From NCBI RefSeq assembly GCF_001613245.1, contig NZ_BDBZ01000002.1, positions 186,001 through 250,000 on the forward strand: a stretch of DNA of 64,000 nt, written 5' to 3'. The DNA comes from Nocardia speluncae NBRC 108251. GTDB lineage: Bacteria > Actinomycetota > Actinomycetes > Mycobacteriales > Mycobacteriaceae. Position numbers and translations under genes: made by a program. A model generated the notes under the pieces. The model did no database searches. It was not told the origin of the DNA and worked only from the letters and a program-made list of their open reading frames with translations. Within the stretch, counting starts at the first letter, position 1. The number at the start of each line of letters is the position of its first letter. This document shows, piece by piece, positions 49,593-58,481 of the stretch.

Positions 49593-49746
49593 ACGGCGCT
49601 CAGCAGAGCACCGGGTAACCCCTCCGTGTGTGGCGAATCGCCGTCCCGGTAGTCATCGCCGCAGAGACTAGCAACGGTTGCCGATGGCGCGATCTGTGGG
49701 GTGTATGTCGTTGACGCCATCCGCGGTAGAGCGGAAGGGTGGCACT

Positions 49747-50703
49747 GTGCAGCAACGCCGTGTCGTATTCGTCGTATTCGACGATTTCCAAGCGCTCGAC
49801 CTGGTCGGCCCTTACGAGGTCTTCCAAGGCAGCGGCGAGTACGACTGCCGAGTCGTGGCCTCCCGTCCCGGATGCGTGCGATCCGACAGCGGCCTACCGG
49901 TCGGAGTCGACTGCGGTGTGGACGATGTGGACCCGGTGAGCGTGGATACGCTCGTGGTCGTCGGCGGGCCGGGTGTCGAGGCCGCCCGCGATGACACCCA
50001 CCTCGTGCAGTGGATCCGGGCGGCCGCGGGGGCTCGTCGCGTCGCCTCGGTATGCACCGGTGCGTTCCTCCTCGCCGCGGCGGGCGTACTGGACGGGAAA
50101 CGGGTGACCACGCATTGGGCGTTCACCACACAACTCGCCCGCGACTACCCCCGGGTCGGCGTCGAACGCGATCCGATTTTCGTGCACGACGCAAACATCT
50201 GGTCCTCGGCGGGCGTGACCGCCGGGATGGATCTCGCCCTGGCTCTCGTGGAGGACGATCTCGGCCGCCGGGTCGCCCTCGAACTGGCGCGCTATCTGGT
50301 GCTGTTCCTGCGCCGACCGGGCGGACAGACCCAGTTCAGCACGGCACTGTGGCGGCCACAGCCCGCCACCGACCCGGTGCGGGCGGCAGTGGCGGCCATC
50401 CACGCCGAACCGGGCGCCCGGCACAGTATCGGCGATCTCGCGGCCCGGGCCGGTTTGAGTTCCCGTCACTTCCAGCGCCGCTTCACTGCCGAACTCGGTG
50501 TCGGCCCGGCGACCTATGTCGAGCAGGTGCGAATCGAGGCTGCCCAGAACGCACTGGTCGACGGTATTCCGGTCGACGTCGTCGCCCGGCGCTGCGGTTT
50601 CGGTACCGCCGAATCGTTGCGCCGCGCATTCCACCGCAGGCTCGGGGTGTCGCCCTCCGACTACCGGGACCGTTTCCGCTCCACCTCCGCGACCACTGCG
50701 TAG
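49747..50703 (+). CDS. GlxA-type (DJ-1/PfpI-AraC) transcriptional regulator
   Basis: 318 residues. The N-terminal DJ-1/PfpI-like domain reads VVFVVFDDFQALDLVGPYEV, DTLVVVGGPGVEAA and the nucleophile elbow SVCTGAFLLAAAG, with the cysteine kept. The C-terminal AraC domain has IGDLAARAGLSSRHFQRRFT and VVARRCGFGTAESLRRAFHR. The retained Cys resembles isonitrile hydratases of the same fold. The GTG at 49747 has GGAAGGGTGG before it. It is followed by an HD protein and a small monooxygenase on the same strand. Confidence 0.88.
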   Translation: MQQRRVVFVVFDDFQALDLVGPYEVFQGSGEYDCRVVASRPGCVRSDSGLPVGVDCGVDDVDPVSVDTLVVVGGPGVEAARDDTHLVQWIRAAAGARRVASVCTGAFLLAAAGVLDGKRVTTHWAFTTQLARDYPRVGVERDPIFVHDANIWSSAGVTAGMDLALALVEDDLGRRVALELARYLVLFLRRPGGQTQFSTALWRPQPATDPVRAAVAAIHAEPGARHSIGDLAARAGLSSRHFQRRFTAELGVGPATYVEQVRIEAAQNALVDGIPVDVVARRCGFGTAESLRRAFHRRLGVSPSDYRDRFRSTSATTA

Positions 50704-50821
50704 TCCGCCCCATCGACCTGAACAACCGTCCCGCCCCGCAGCATCGGCCGGTTCCGGCCGGCCGGTCTCCGCCGCCGTGCGACCACACCGTCCGCATACC
50801 CATTCGACCCGAGGAGTTCCC

Positions 50822-51466
50822 ATGTCTCTGGACCTACCGGCCACACCGCTGGCGCTCGCGGCGCACACCGTGATCGACACCGAACTGACCCCGGCCCTGC
50901 GCAATCACAGCGTCCGCTCATTCCTGTTCGCCCGAGCCGCGGCCGCCGACCACGGAATGCGGGCGGGTACGGACTACGACGAGGAAATCGTGTACCTCAT
51001 CTGCGCCCTGCACGATATCGGCCTGGCCGAAGTCGCCAACGGTGACCAGCGGTTCGAGGTCGACGGCGCCGACTACGCCGCAGAATTCCTGGAATCGCAG
51101 GGCGTGACCGATGAACGAGTCGACATCATCTGGGATGCCATCGCCGCCCACACCACCGGCCTCAGCGGCTCCCCGGTCTACCGGCGCCGCCGCCCCGCCG
51201 CCATCTGGGTCGCCGTCGACGGAATCGCCATCGATATCGGCGGCAGTGCGGACATGGTTCCCGCGGGCTACGCCGACCGGGTACACGCGGACTACCCGCG
51301 GCTCGGCGGAATTCGTGCGCTGACACGCCTCGTCGAGAAACAGGCCGTAGCGAATCCCGCAAAGGCGCAACCGGGTTCGCTGCCCGGCGAAATCGTCCGG
51401 CTCGCACACCCAGAACTTGTCCCCAACTGGCAGGACATCATCGCCGCGGGCGGCTGGGGCGACTAG
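50822..51466 (+). CDS. HD-domain hydrolase, cyanamide hydratase-like
   Basis: 214 residues. The HD motif is in YLICALHDIG, preceded by the family His in RNHSVRSFLFA and followed by DAIAAHTTG. This pattern resembles the cyanamide hydratase (Ddi2/Cah) group of HD proteins, which hydrates a nitrile-like C-N bond with a metal, but phosphohydrolases share it. Together with the neighbouring DJ-1-type regulator this hints at nitrile or isonitrile chemistry. ATG 50822 follows GAGGAG. Confidence 0.8.
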   Translation: MSLDLPATPLALAAHTVIDTELTPALRNHSVRSFLFARAAAADHGMRAGTDYDEEIVYLICALHDIGLAEVANGDQRFEVDGADYAAEFLESQGVTDERVDIIWDAIAAHTTGLSGSPVYRRRRPAAIWVAVDGIAIDIGGSADMVPAGYADRVHADYPRLGGIRALTRLVEKQAVANPAKAQPGSLPGEIVRLAHPELVPNWQDIIAAGGWGD

Positions 51467-51528
51467 CAGCGCACCCGCCCGACCTTCCTCCCTTCCACCC
51501 CTCTGTTTCGATCAGCCAGGAGTTTTCC

Positions 51529-51861
51529 GTGACCGATGCCGGTGTCACTTTCATCAATGTCATCGAACTGCCCGCCGAAGCAGTCGACGATTTCATCGCA
51601 CAGTGGCGCGGGAGAGTCGACCGAATGCGGTCCGCGCCCGGGTTCCGCGATGTACGCCTGCACCGTGCACTCCTACCGGATTCCCGCTTCCAGCTGATCA
51701 ATATCGCACACTGGGACACCGCCGAAGATTGCCATACCGCCGGTGTCGACCCTATGGTCACAGCCTCGGTCGCTGAGGCGGAGAGGACCGCTACTGCCCA
51801 CCCTGGGCTTTACCGGGTGGTCGCCGAAATCAATCCGGGCGCGCATCGAAAAACTCTGTGA
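51529..51861 (+). CDS. Antibiotic biosynthesis monooxygenase (ABM) protein
   Basis: 110 residues of the dimeric alpha/beta-barrel ABM fold: VTFINVIELPAEAVDDFIAQ, MRSAPGFRDVRLHRALLPD and FQLINIAHWDTAE. Members include cofactor-free monooxygenases and haem-degrading IsdG types; the haem ligands cannot be identified here. The GTG is preceded by CCAGGAG. It is the third gene in line behind the GlxA-type regulator. Confidence 0.85.
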   Translation: MTDAGVTFINVIELPAEAVDDFIAQWRGRVDRMRSAPGFRDVRLHRALLPDSRFQLINIAHWDTAEDCHTAGVDPMVTASVAEAERTATAHPGLYRVVAEINPGAHRKTL

Positions 51862-51954
51862 GCAGGTCACGTCGATTGAGCCGCCGCCGACGACCCGGAG
51901 CTCCGCCGAAAACGGCGTTAGCAGCAGTGCGGCCATCACCGGACATCGAGGCGT

Positions 51955-52096
51955 CCTGTCCACCAGCGGATCTCCGGGTACGGCCGGCGGCAGCGCTACT
52001 CGGTGAACTGTGCATTTCCGATGGGCGCCGGCCGGGATCGCCGGTAGCCGCGAAATCCATCCAGGGCCGGTGCATATATGCGGCGAGGGCAGCTGG
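51955..52096 (-). pseudogene. Type-B carboxylesterase remnant (frameshifted)
   Basis: In one minus frame 52031-52090 reads AAYMHRPWMDFAATGDPG, matching the WxxFAxTGDP motif near the C-terminus of type-B carboxylesterases. In a neighbouring frame 51955-52029 reads GAHRKCTVHRVALPPAV and PGDPLVDR, resembling the family's following R.TM.F...V..DPL..R segment. A frameshift separates the two, so this is a broken 3' end of such a gene. Confidence 0.45.
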
Positions 52097-52220
52097 TGGT
52101 TCGGCCGGTCCGCGGCCAGTCTCGAGCTGCTCACCCGCTCCGTAACCGCATCGGCCACCGTCGCCGCCCGTCTCGCACGAATAGCGGCCGTTCCGGTCGT
52201 AGGTCCGACATAATCCGCCA

Positions 52221-52249
52221 TTGACAAATGGCACATTTGTAAATGATGC
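52221..52249 (+). promoter_or_regulatory. Promoter with overlapping operator
   Basis: TTGACA at 52221-52226 is a perfect -35 element. A perfect inverted repeat ACAAATG-GCA-CATTTGT at 52224-52240 overlaps it and fills the spacer; a weak -10 (TGATGC) follows at 52244. The MerR-type gene at 55726 is the nearest candidate to bind it, since MerR proteins bind long-spaced -35/-10 spacers. Confidence 0.65.
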
Positions 52250-52315
52250 TTACAGGTATGAACAGGTCGACGAGGACCTCACCGCCGGTGCTCCCAGCCC
52301 GGAAGGTGGGCTGAC

Positions 52316-53209
52316 ATGCTCGGACTCGATATCTTCCGGCCGTTCGGTCCGCCACCGCGCAGCCGCGGCGCGCGGGCCGTCGTTACCGGTGCGGGCAGCG
52401 GCATCGGCCGGGCCTTCGCCCATGAACTGGCCGCTCGCGGCGGCCGGATCGTCTGCGCCGATATCGACGAGGATCGCGCGGCCGAGACGGTGGCATCGAT
52501 CGGACGCGAGTATCCGGGCGTTGCCTACCCGTTCCGCTGCGATGTGGCGAAACGCGACGATGTCGAGGTACTGGCGCGCTACGCGGAATCCGTTTTCGAC
52601 GGTCCCGCCACCCTGGTGATCAACAATGCCGGGGTCGGGTCGGGTGGACCACCCGTCGGCGAGATCGGTTTCGCCGAATGGGAGCGCACCCTGGGCATCA
52701 ATCTCTGGGGCGTGATCCACGGATGCGAAATCTTCGCGCCACGGCTGCGCGAGGCGGGTCACGGCGGAATCATCAATGTCGCCTCGGCGGCGGCGTTCGG
52801 CACCGCACCGCGGATGGCCGCCTACAACACCGGGAAGGCCGGGGTGCTGGCGCTGTCGGAAACGATGGCCGCGGAGTTCGGCGGAACCGATATCGCGGTG
52901 ACCGTACTGTGCCCGACCTTCGTCCGCACGAATATCGCGCGTGACGCACCGGTCCCCGCGGGGCCGCGCGAACTCGCCGACACCTTGATGCGCTGGACCG
53001 GGTTCTCCCCGGAAAGCATCGCCCGCACCACCCTCGACGCGCACGACCGCGGCCGGTTACACGTCGTCCCGCAGCTCGACGCGCAACTTCTCTGGTTGCT
53101 GAAACGACTGTTCCCCGGCCAGTACACGGCCGTGGCCGGCCTGCTCGCGCGGCTACTGCCCGACGAGGAAGCGGCAGCATCTGTCACCCCGGAAAGGACA
53201 GGAGTCTGA
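52316..53209 (+). CDS. SDR-family oxidoreductase
   Basis: 297 residues. The motif TGAGSGIG (about 24-31), NNAG, the catalytic Ser in NVASAAAFG and Tyr in YNTGK are all present, so it should be active. A C-terminal extension (LLWLLKRLFPGQYTAVAGLL) is hydrophobic and may bind membrane or a lipid substrate. It is the first gene of an operon with a ferritin-like diiron protein and a Baeyer-Villiger monooxygenase. Confidence 0.88.
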   Translation: MLGLDIFRPFGPPPRSRGARAVVTGAGSGIGRAFAHELAARGGRIVCADIDEDRAAETVASIGREYPGVAYPFRCDVAKRDDVEVLARYAESVFDGPATLVINNAGVGSGGPPVGEIGFAEWERTLGINLWGVIHGCEIFAPRLREAGHGGIINVASAAAFGTAPRMAAYNTGKAGVLALSETMAAEFGGTDIAVTVLCPTFVRTNIARDAPVPAGPRELADTLMRWTGFSPESIARTTLDAHDRGRLHVVPQLDAQLLWLLKRLFPGQYTAVAGLLARLLPDEEAAASVTPERTGV

Positions 53210-53210
53210 T

Positions 53211-54134
53211 ATGGCGACCATGGACTTCGACGATATGCTCGGCAAGATCAAGGACCGGCAGTGGGCGCTGGCCGATATCGATTGGGACGCTCCGGGCGCG
53301 GAAACTCTCACGCCGGAACAACATGCCCGCCTGAAGCCGTTCATGGCGGATCTGATGTGGATCGAGAACGTGGGTGCGCGCGGTTTCGCGGCGATGGCCA
53401 AAAAAGCCCCCACCGAGACCCTGCGCGAGATCTACCGCTGGTTCCACGCCGAGGAACAGCGGCACGCCAACGCCGAACTCGCCCTGATGCGGCGCTGGGG
53501 GATGCTGGACGGCGACGAGATCCCGCAACCGAATATCAATGTCAAACTCGTGATCGACTTCCTGGACAAGTACTCCGACGATATGTCGCTGTCATTCCTG
53601 GGCACCGTGATCCCGATGCTGGAGGTCGCACTGGACGGCGCCCTGGTGAAGTTCATCATGGATGAGATCGACGACCCGGTCTGCCAGGAAACGTTCCGTC
53701 GCATCAATGCCGACGAATCCAGGCATCTCGCAGTCGATTTCGCGGTGATGGACGTGCTCGGGCATGCGGATTTGCGTAAGCTGCTCATCGACCTGGTCGG
53801 TGGCTGGGTGAAACCGACCTTTCTCATCGGAGTGCTCAGCTATGTGCCGTTGCTGAACAAGATGCGCGACAATATCGTGGCAATGGGCGTGGACGAGCAG
53901 AAGCTGTACACGGCAATGGAGCGTTACCGTAAGGTGGGCGAGCGTAGCGAATTCGTGCGCCGGCTCCCTATGTATCAGATCGTGAAACTCCAGGCAAATT
54001 GGGTGGTCGACCGTGGCCACCCCTATCACCTCCTCGCCGATGCGCTGGTGAAGATCACCGGGGTCATCCCGCGGCAATTGCTGCGTAAGGACCCGACCTG
54101 GTCGAAAGAGCTGACCTACACCCCCGCCGCGTGA
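53211..54134 (+). CDS. Ferritin-like diiron protein
   Basis: 307 residues, mostly helical. Diiron ligand motifs are visible: EN (MWIENVG), HAEEQRHAN (EExxH), EVALDGALVK and DESRHLAVDF (ExxH). The spacing is that of ferritin-like oxygenases or aldehyde-deformylating-type proteins. Its closest known function is unclear; it may be a diiron hydroxylase or desaturase-like partner. One base separates it from the SDR stop, and its stop overlaps the next start (GTGA). Confidence 0.8.
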   Translation: MATMDFDDMLGKIKDRQWALADIDWDAPGAETLTPEQHARLKPFMADLMWIENVGARGFAAMAKKAPTETLREIYRWFHAEEQRHANAELALMRRWGMLDGDEIPQPNINVKLVIDFLDKYSDDMSLSFLGTVIPMLEVALDGALVKFIMDEIDDPVCQETFRRINADESRHLAVDFAVMDVLGHADLRKLLIDLVGGWVKPTFLIGVLSYVPLLNKMRDNIVAMGVDEQKLYTAMERYRKVGERSEFVRRLPMYQIVKLQANWVVDRGHPYHLLADALVKITGVIPRQLLRKDPTWSKELTYTPAA

Positions 54135-55666
54135 ACGAGGACACCATGACCATCAACCATGCGGCGGCGCTCGACGTCGCCGTGATCGGTGCCGGCTTCG
54201 CCGGAATCGGCACCGCGATTCGGCTACGCCGGAGCGGTATCGGAAATTTCGCCGTATTCGAGCGTGGCTCCGCAATCGGCGGCACCTGGCGTGACAATAC
54301 GTACCCGGGCGCTGCATGCGATATTCCGTCGCGGCTGTACTCCTACAGTTTCGCACCGAATCCGGGATGGTCGCACACCTACTCCGGTAGTGCCGAAATC
54401 CTCGGCTATATCGAGTCTATTACGGCGAAGTACGACGTTGCGCCGCATATTCGCTTGCAGCACAACGTCACCGGGATGTCGTTCGACGAAGAAGCCGGAC
54501 TCTGGGAGATCACGTTCGAGGGCCGCGAGTCTGTGCGAGCACGGGCGGTGGTACTGGCATCCGGGCCGCTCACCGAACCCGGTTTCCCCGATATTCCGGG
54601 AATCGACACATTCACCGGCCACAAGATCCACAGCGCGCGATGGGACCACGACTACGATTTCAGCGGTAAACGGGTCGCGGTGGTCGGCACCGGCGCGAGC
54701 GCGGTCCAGATCATTCCCGAATTGGTTCGGAAGGCCGGTTCGGTCAAGGTTTTCCAGCGTACGCCGGGCTGGGTGCTGCCCCGGGTCAACCGCCGCACCG
54801 GCACGCTGGCCAAGGAGATCTACCGGCAGGTTCCGGGTGCGGAAACACTGGCCCGGCAGGCCTGGTTCTACGGCCACGAATCGGTGGCGCTGGGCGTCGT
54901 CTGGAACACCCCGCTCACCCGGGTGGTCGAACTGGCCGGGCGGGCGCAGTTGCGGCGCCAGGTGCGCGATCCCTGGCTGCGCCGCCAGCTCACCCCGGAT
55001 TTCCGGGCCGGCTGTAAACGCCTGCTCATGTCCGACGACTACTACCCGGCACTGCAGCGCGACAACTGCAAGCTGATCACCTGGCCGATCGCGCGGATCG
55101 CCCCGGACGGTATCCGCACGGCCGAGGGAATCGAACACCGGGCGGACTGCATTGTGTTCGCCACCGGATTCGATGTTTCCAAGAAGGGCACCCCGATCCC
55201 GATCACGGGACGTGACGGCCGGGTACTCGCCGACGAATGGCGACGCGGCGCTTTCGCGTACCGCAGTGTCACGGTGTCGGGCTATCCGAATCTGTTCCTC
55301 ACCTTCGGCCCCAATTCCGGTCCCGGGCACAATTCGGCGCTGGTGTATATGGAATCGCAGATCGACTATCTGGTTCGCGCTATCCGGATAATCGTGGATC
55401 GCGACCTGAAGATGCTCGATGTCCGCCCGGACCGCCAGGAACGCCACAACGCGGCGATCCAGCGCCGGCTGGGCGCGACCACCTGGAATTCGGGCTGCCG
55501 GAGCTGGTATCTCACCGAGGACGGTTTCAACCCGACCATGTACCCGGGTTTCGCCACCCAGTACCGCCACCAGCTGCGTGACGTCGACCTCGACGACTAC
55601 ACGGTGACGGCTGCCCGGGTCGAGGATTCGGCCGACGTCGGTCCCGGCGTTCTGAGCGGCGGCTAG
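54131..55666 (+). CDS. Baeyer-Villiger-type flavin monooxygenase
   Basis: 511 residues. GAGFAGIG is the first Rossmann motif, FTGHKIHSARWD matches the BVMO fingerprint FxGxxxHxxxW[PD], and VVGTGASAVQIIPEL is the NADPH Rossmann motif. It would convert a ketone or aldehyde to an ester or lactone using NADPH and O2. GTG 54131 overlaps the previous gene by GTGA; ATG 54146 with GAGG upstream is the alternative. The SDR next to it could supply the ketone. Confidence 0.93.
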   Translation: MNEDTMTINHAAALDVAVIGAGFAGIGTAIRLRRSGIGNFAVFERGSAIGGTWRDNTYPGAACDIPSRLYSYSFAPNPGWSHTYSGSAEILGYIESITAKYDVAPHIRLQHNVTGMSFDEEAGLWEITFEGRESVRARAVVLASGPLTEPGFPDIPGIDTFTGHKIHSARWDHDYDFSGKRVAVVGTGASAVQIIPELVRKAGSVKVFQRTPGWVLPRVNRRTGTLAKEIYRQVPGAETLARQAWFYGHESVALGVVWNTPLTRVVELAGRAQLRRQVRDPWLRRQLTPDFRAGCKRLLMSDDYYPALQRDNCKLITWPIARIAPDGIRTAEGIEHRADCIVFATGFDVSKKGTPIPITGRDGRVLADEWRRGAFAYRSVTVSGYPNLFLTFGPNSGPGHNSALVYMESQIDYLVRAIRIIVDRDLKMLDVRPDRQERHNAAIQRRLGATTWNSGCRSWYLTEDGFNPTMYPGFATQYRHQLRDVDLDDYTVTAARVEDSADVGPGVLSGG

Positions 55667-55725
55667 ACTCGGTCACTCGAGCCGGGGGCAACCGGGCGGT
55701 AGGCGGGCGAGGAGGTGTGGCGGAT

Positions 55726-56499
55726 ATGCCGAGGTACCGGATCGACGATCTGGCCCGCGCTGCGGGCACTACCTCCCGCAATGTCCGCGCCTACCAGGAG
55801 CGCGGCTTGCTCCCGCCGCCCGCTGCCAAGGACGGCCGCGCCAGTATCTACGACGATTCGCACCTCGAGCGGCTACGACTTATCGACGCGCTGTTGCAGC
55901 GCGGGTTCACCACCGCACATATCTCCGATTTCATCACCAGCTGGGAGACAGGTAAGGACCTCACCGAGGTGCTCGGTTTACAGCACGCGGTCACCGCCAA
56001 TTGGTCGCAGGAGCAACCGTTCGAGGTCTCCCGGGAACTGCTCACCACCATCCTCGGCGCACAATCCGAGGAACTGGTGGAGAAACTGCGCCGGATGGAC
56101 CTGGTCCGCACCGACGGCGATACCGTCACGATCACCGATACCCAGTTGCTCACCTCGTTCACCGAACTGCACGAGTACGGGATCGATCTGGGCACTCTGA
56201 TCTCGGTGTACGCCGAGGTCGCGACCCGGATCGACGATATCAGCGGGATCCTCATCCGCGCCGCGAAGAAACATATCGTCGACGAACACGGGCCCGGTTG
56301 GCTGCCCGACACCAACGAGGAGATCGCCGAAACCACCCGCATGCTCAACACCATGCGCGAACTCGGCGTCGCCGCCGTGCACAGCAGCCTCGCCCGTTCA
56401 CTGGACGCGACGCTGGCCCGCGAACTCGGCGACTATCTCGCCACCGCCGCCGAGCGAGAACGCGAACGTAAGGCCGACAGCGCCGAACGCGGTCGCTGA
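55726..56499 (+). CDS. MerR-family regulator
   Basis: 257 residues. The MerR HTH-wing reads YRIDDLARAAGTTSRNVRAY with ERGLLPPP, followed by HLERLRLIDALLQRGFTTAH. A longer C-terminal domain than simple metal sensors, without a Cys metal site, suggests an organic ligand. The N-terminal Y-x-IDD-A form is common in actinobacterial MerRs of lipid loci. ATG 55726 follows GGAGG at 10 nt; GTG 55717 is possible. It probably controls the SDR-ferritin-BVMO operon. Confidence 0.85.
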   Translation: MPRYRIDDLARAAGTTSRNVRAYQERGLLPPPAAKDGRASIYDDSHLERLRLIDALLQRGFTTAHISDFITSWETGKDLTEVLGLQHAVTANWSQEQPFEVSRELLTTILGAQSEELVEKLRRMDLVRTDGDTVTITDTQLLTSFTELHEYGIDLGTLISVYAEVATRIDDISGILIRAAKKHIVDEHGPGWLPDTNEEIAETTRMLNTMRELGVAAVHSSLARSLDATLARELGDYLATAAERERERKADSAERGR

Positions 56500-56582
56500 T
56501 CCCGGCGGCCATCACCTGCCCAGCGGCCGTCCACGAGCAGTCCGGAGTAATCCGCGCTCTTACTCGAGGGGCCGCGGAATCG

Positions 56583-57605
56583 TCAGGCGGCGAGCCGGCA
56601 GAGCGTTTTCCCCATGGTGAGCCCGGACAACATCGCCGGCAGAGCCGTACTCGCCGACTCGATTCCGTCGAATACGGTTTCCCGGTAGATCAGCCGGCCG
56701 TCCGCGAGGTAGCCGCTTACTTCCCGGCGCATCGATTCCTCGAGGTGCAGGAAAGATCCCGCGCGGAAGCCGCGCATTCGCAGCCCCTTCGACACCATGG
56801 TGAACAGGTTCGGCGGCCCCGGCGGTGCGGCGCCGTCGTAACCGGAGACTGCGCCACACAACGCGATTCGGCCGGATGGCCGGAGAGCGTCCAGCGCGGC
56901 GGTGAGGTGGTCACCGCCGACATTGTCGAAATAGGTGTCGATACCACCGGGCGCGAGCGCCGCCAGCGATTCCGGTACCGGGCGGTCGTGGTAATCGAAG
57001 GCCGGGATGCCGAGTTCGTCGCGCAGGAACGCGACCTTCGCGGGGCTTCCGGCGGAACCGATCACGGTGGCGCCCCGGATCTTCGCGAGTTGCGCGGCCA
57101 GCGCGCCGACAGCGCCCGCGGCGGACGAAACCCACAGCGTGTCGGCCGGATCGAGGTCCAGGATCTCGAACAGTCCGGTATAGGCAGTGAGCCCGGCGCT
57201 GCCGAGCGGACCGAGGAACCATTGGGGCGGTAGGTCTGCGGCGTCGATCCGGGACGCGGCGCCGTAGCCACCGATGGTCTGCGCCCGGGTTCCGACCAGC
57301 GCGTATTCCCGGTAACCGAGAGTATGGGAAACCAGATCACCGACGGCGAAATCCGGGCACCGGGATTCGATCACGGTGCCGAGGGCGAGCCCGGACAGCT
57401 CGTCGCCGGGCCGTAATGGCGCGAGATACCCGTTCGGGGTGGTGTCGGCGAGCCGGATCCGAATCGAGGGGTCTATCGACAGCCAGGCGTTTCGCACCAG
57501 TGCCTCCCCCGGGCCCGGTTCCGGGATCGGCGCCTCGACCAGCTCGAGGTCGGCGGCTGCGAGTTTCCCTGACGGACGGCGGGCAAGCCGCACGTGACGA
57601 TTCAA
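56583..57605 (-). CDS. MDR-type NADP-dependent enone/curcumin reductase
   Basis: 340 residues of the zinc-free medium-chain reductase family (prostaglandin/curcumin reductase type). The N-terminus RHVRLARRPSGKLAAAD and the conserved LSIDPSIR, GYREYALV, GLTAYTGLFEIL and the nucleotide motif SSAAGAVGALAAQLAK are clear. It reduces C=C bonds next to a carbonyl with NADPH. The start is a TTG with GGAAGGA 7 nt ahead. It is followed by two small NTF2-like genes further upstream on the same strand. Confidence 0.88.
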   Translation of the reverse strand: MNRHVRLARRPSGKLAAADLELVEAPIPEPGPGEALVRNAWLSIDPSIRIRLADTTPNGYLAPLRPGDELSGLALGTVIESRCPDFAVGDLVSHTLGYREYALVGTRAQTIGGYGAASRIDAADLPPQWFLGPLGSAGLTAYTGLFEILDLDPADTLWVSSAAGAVGALAAQLAKIRGATVIGSAGSPAKVAFLRDELGIPAFDYHDRPVPESLAALAPGGIDTYFDNVGGDHLTAALDALRPSGRIALCGAVSGYDGAAPPGPPNLFTMVSKGLRMRGFRAGSFLHLEESMRREVSGYLADGRLIYRETVFDGIESASTALPAMLSGLTMGKTLCRLAA

Positions 57606-57637
57606 CGACGGTTCCTTCCAACGGTCCGTGGCGCGGT

Positions 57638-58009
57638 TCAGCGCACGAACGAAATCTCGGGGGTCCGGGCGATGAGAAGGCGGCGGACCGCGCCGGCGGA
57701 GTCGAGTTGCGCGGTCGCGTTGAACGACGCCTCGAACGCCCCGTCGCGGGTGGTGCGACCGACCACCAGCTCGTATTCGCCGGCCACGGTGCCGACGTCG
57801 ATGTGATGGATCAGCGTGCTCTTCTCGCGCTGCGCCAGGTAGGCGACCAATCCCGCCCGGTCACCGACGAATTCGGCGCTCTGCCCGGCACCTGTGGAGA
57901 ACTGCACGGACATGGTGAAATCGTCGGCGATCATAGCGAGAACCCGGTCGGGGTCGTCGGAATCCATATAGCCGAACCACTGGGTGAGTACCGGTACCAC
58001 CGTCGTCAT
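57638..58009 (-). CDS. NTF2/SnoaL-like protein A
   Basis: 123 residues with a cone-shaped NTF2-like fold: VLTQWFGYMDSDDPDRVLAM, FTMSVQFSTGAGQ and HHIDVGTVAGEYELVVG. The family includes isomerases, dehydratases and limonene-epoxide hydrolases. It is paired with the next gene by an ATGA overlap (58006-58009). The function is unknown. Confidence 0.8.
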   Translation of the reverse strand: MTTVVPVLTQWFGYMDSDDPDRVLAMIADDFTMSVQFSTGAGQSAEFVGDRAGLVAYLAQREKSTLIHHIDVGTVAGEYELVVGRTTRDGAFEASFNATAQLDSAGAVRRLLIARTPEISFVR

Positions 58010-58389
58010 GCCTGCGCTCCTTCGGTCGAGGACTCAGCTGGTACGAGCGCGAAATCCGCGCTGAACGAGACCTGATAGCGGTCGATCCGGCCGTCGGCGC
58101 CGAGATGCACGGCGGCGACGAACCAGCCGGTGGTCACGGAATCGTTCTCGGTCACCGCACCGTGCGCGAACTGCATATCGCCGTCGACGGCTACCCGCAG
58201 CAGCCGGTGTTTACGGTTCACCTTCGGCCTGCGGCTCAGGTAGTCGAACATGGCCGCACGGCCGCGGTCCCGGTTGACTCCTGTCGGCAGGACCATCGCG
58301 AACTCGACGTCCTCGGCCAGCATGGCCGTCGCATCCCGCAGCCTGCCGCTGTCGACCGTCGCGTAGTAGTCCTCGATCACGTGGGTCAT
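58006..58389 (-). CDS. NTF2/SnoaL-like protein B
   Basis: 127 residues, a distant relative of the gene that follows it: IEDYYATVDSGRLRDATAML, FAMVLPTGVNRDRGRAAM and HRLLRVAVDGDMQFAHG. The two may form a heterodimer. It is divergent from the acyl-CoA dehydrogenase operon, with 92 bp between and a TGAACT palindrome in the interval. Confidence 0.8.
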   Translation of the reverse strand: MTHVIEDYYATVDSGRLRDATAMLAEDVEFAMVLPTGVNRDRGRAAMFDYLSRRPKVNRKHRLLRVAVDGDMQFAHGAVTENDSVTTGWFVAAVHLGADGRIDRYQVSFSADFALVPAESSTEGAQA

Positions 58390-58393
58390 GAAA

Positions 58394-58406
58394 TGAACTT
58401 AGTTCA
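58394..58406. promoter_or_regulatory. TGAACT operator, site 1
   Basis: TGAACTTAGTTCA is a perfect palindrome around one base, 5 bp upstream of the NTF2-like start. Related sites lie at 58459-58471 and 59688-59700. Confidence 0.65.
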
Positions 58407-58458
58407 GCCCACCTCTTCTTGTCGAGAGGTTCAGCCGCTAGGCTCGGAGATATCGAAT

Positions 58459-58471
58459 TGAACTCAACTCA
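58459..58471. promoter_or_regulatory. TGAACT operator, site 2
   Basis: TGAACTCAACTCA keeps one full half of the site 1 motif (10 of 13 bases overall). It lies 11 bp before the acyl-CoA dehydrogenase start. Confidence 0.5.
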
Positions 58472-58481
58472 AGGGGAGAAA

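Larger units (their letters stand above)
51862..52315. other. Intergenic region with a decayed gene and a promoter
   Basis: 454 bp with no intact gene. It contains a frameshifted esterase-like remnant on the minus strand (separate entry) and, from 52221, the promoter and operator of the next operon. Confidence 0.55.
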
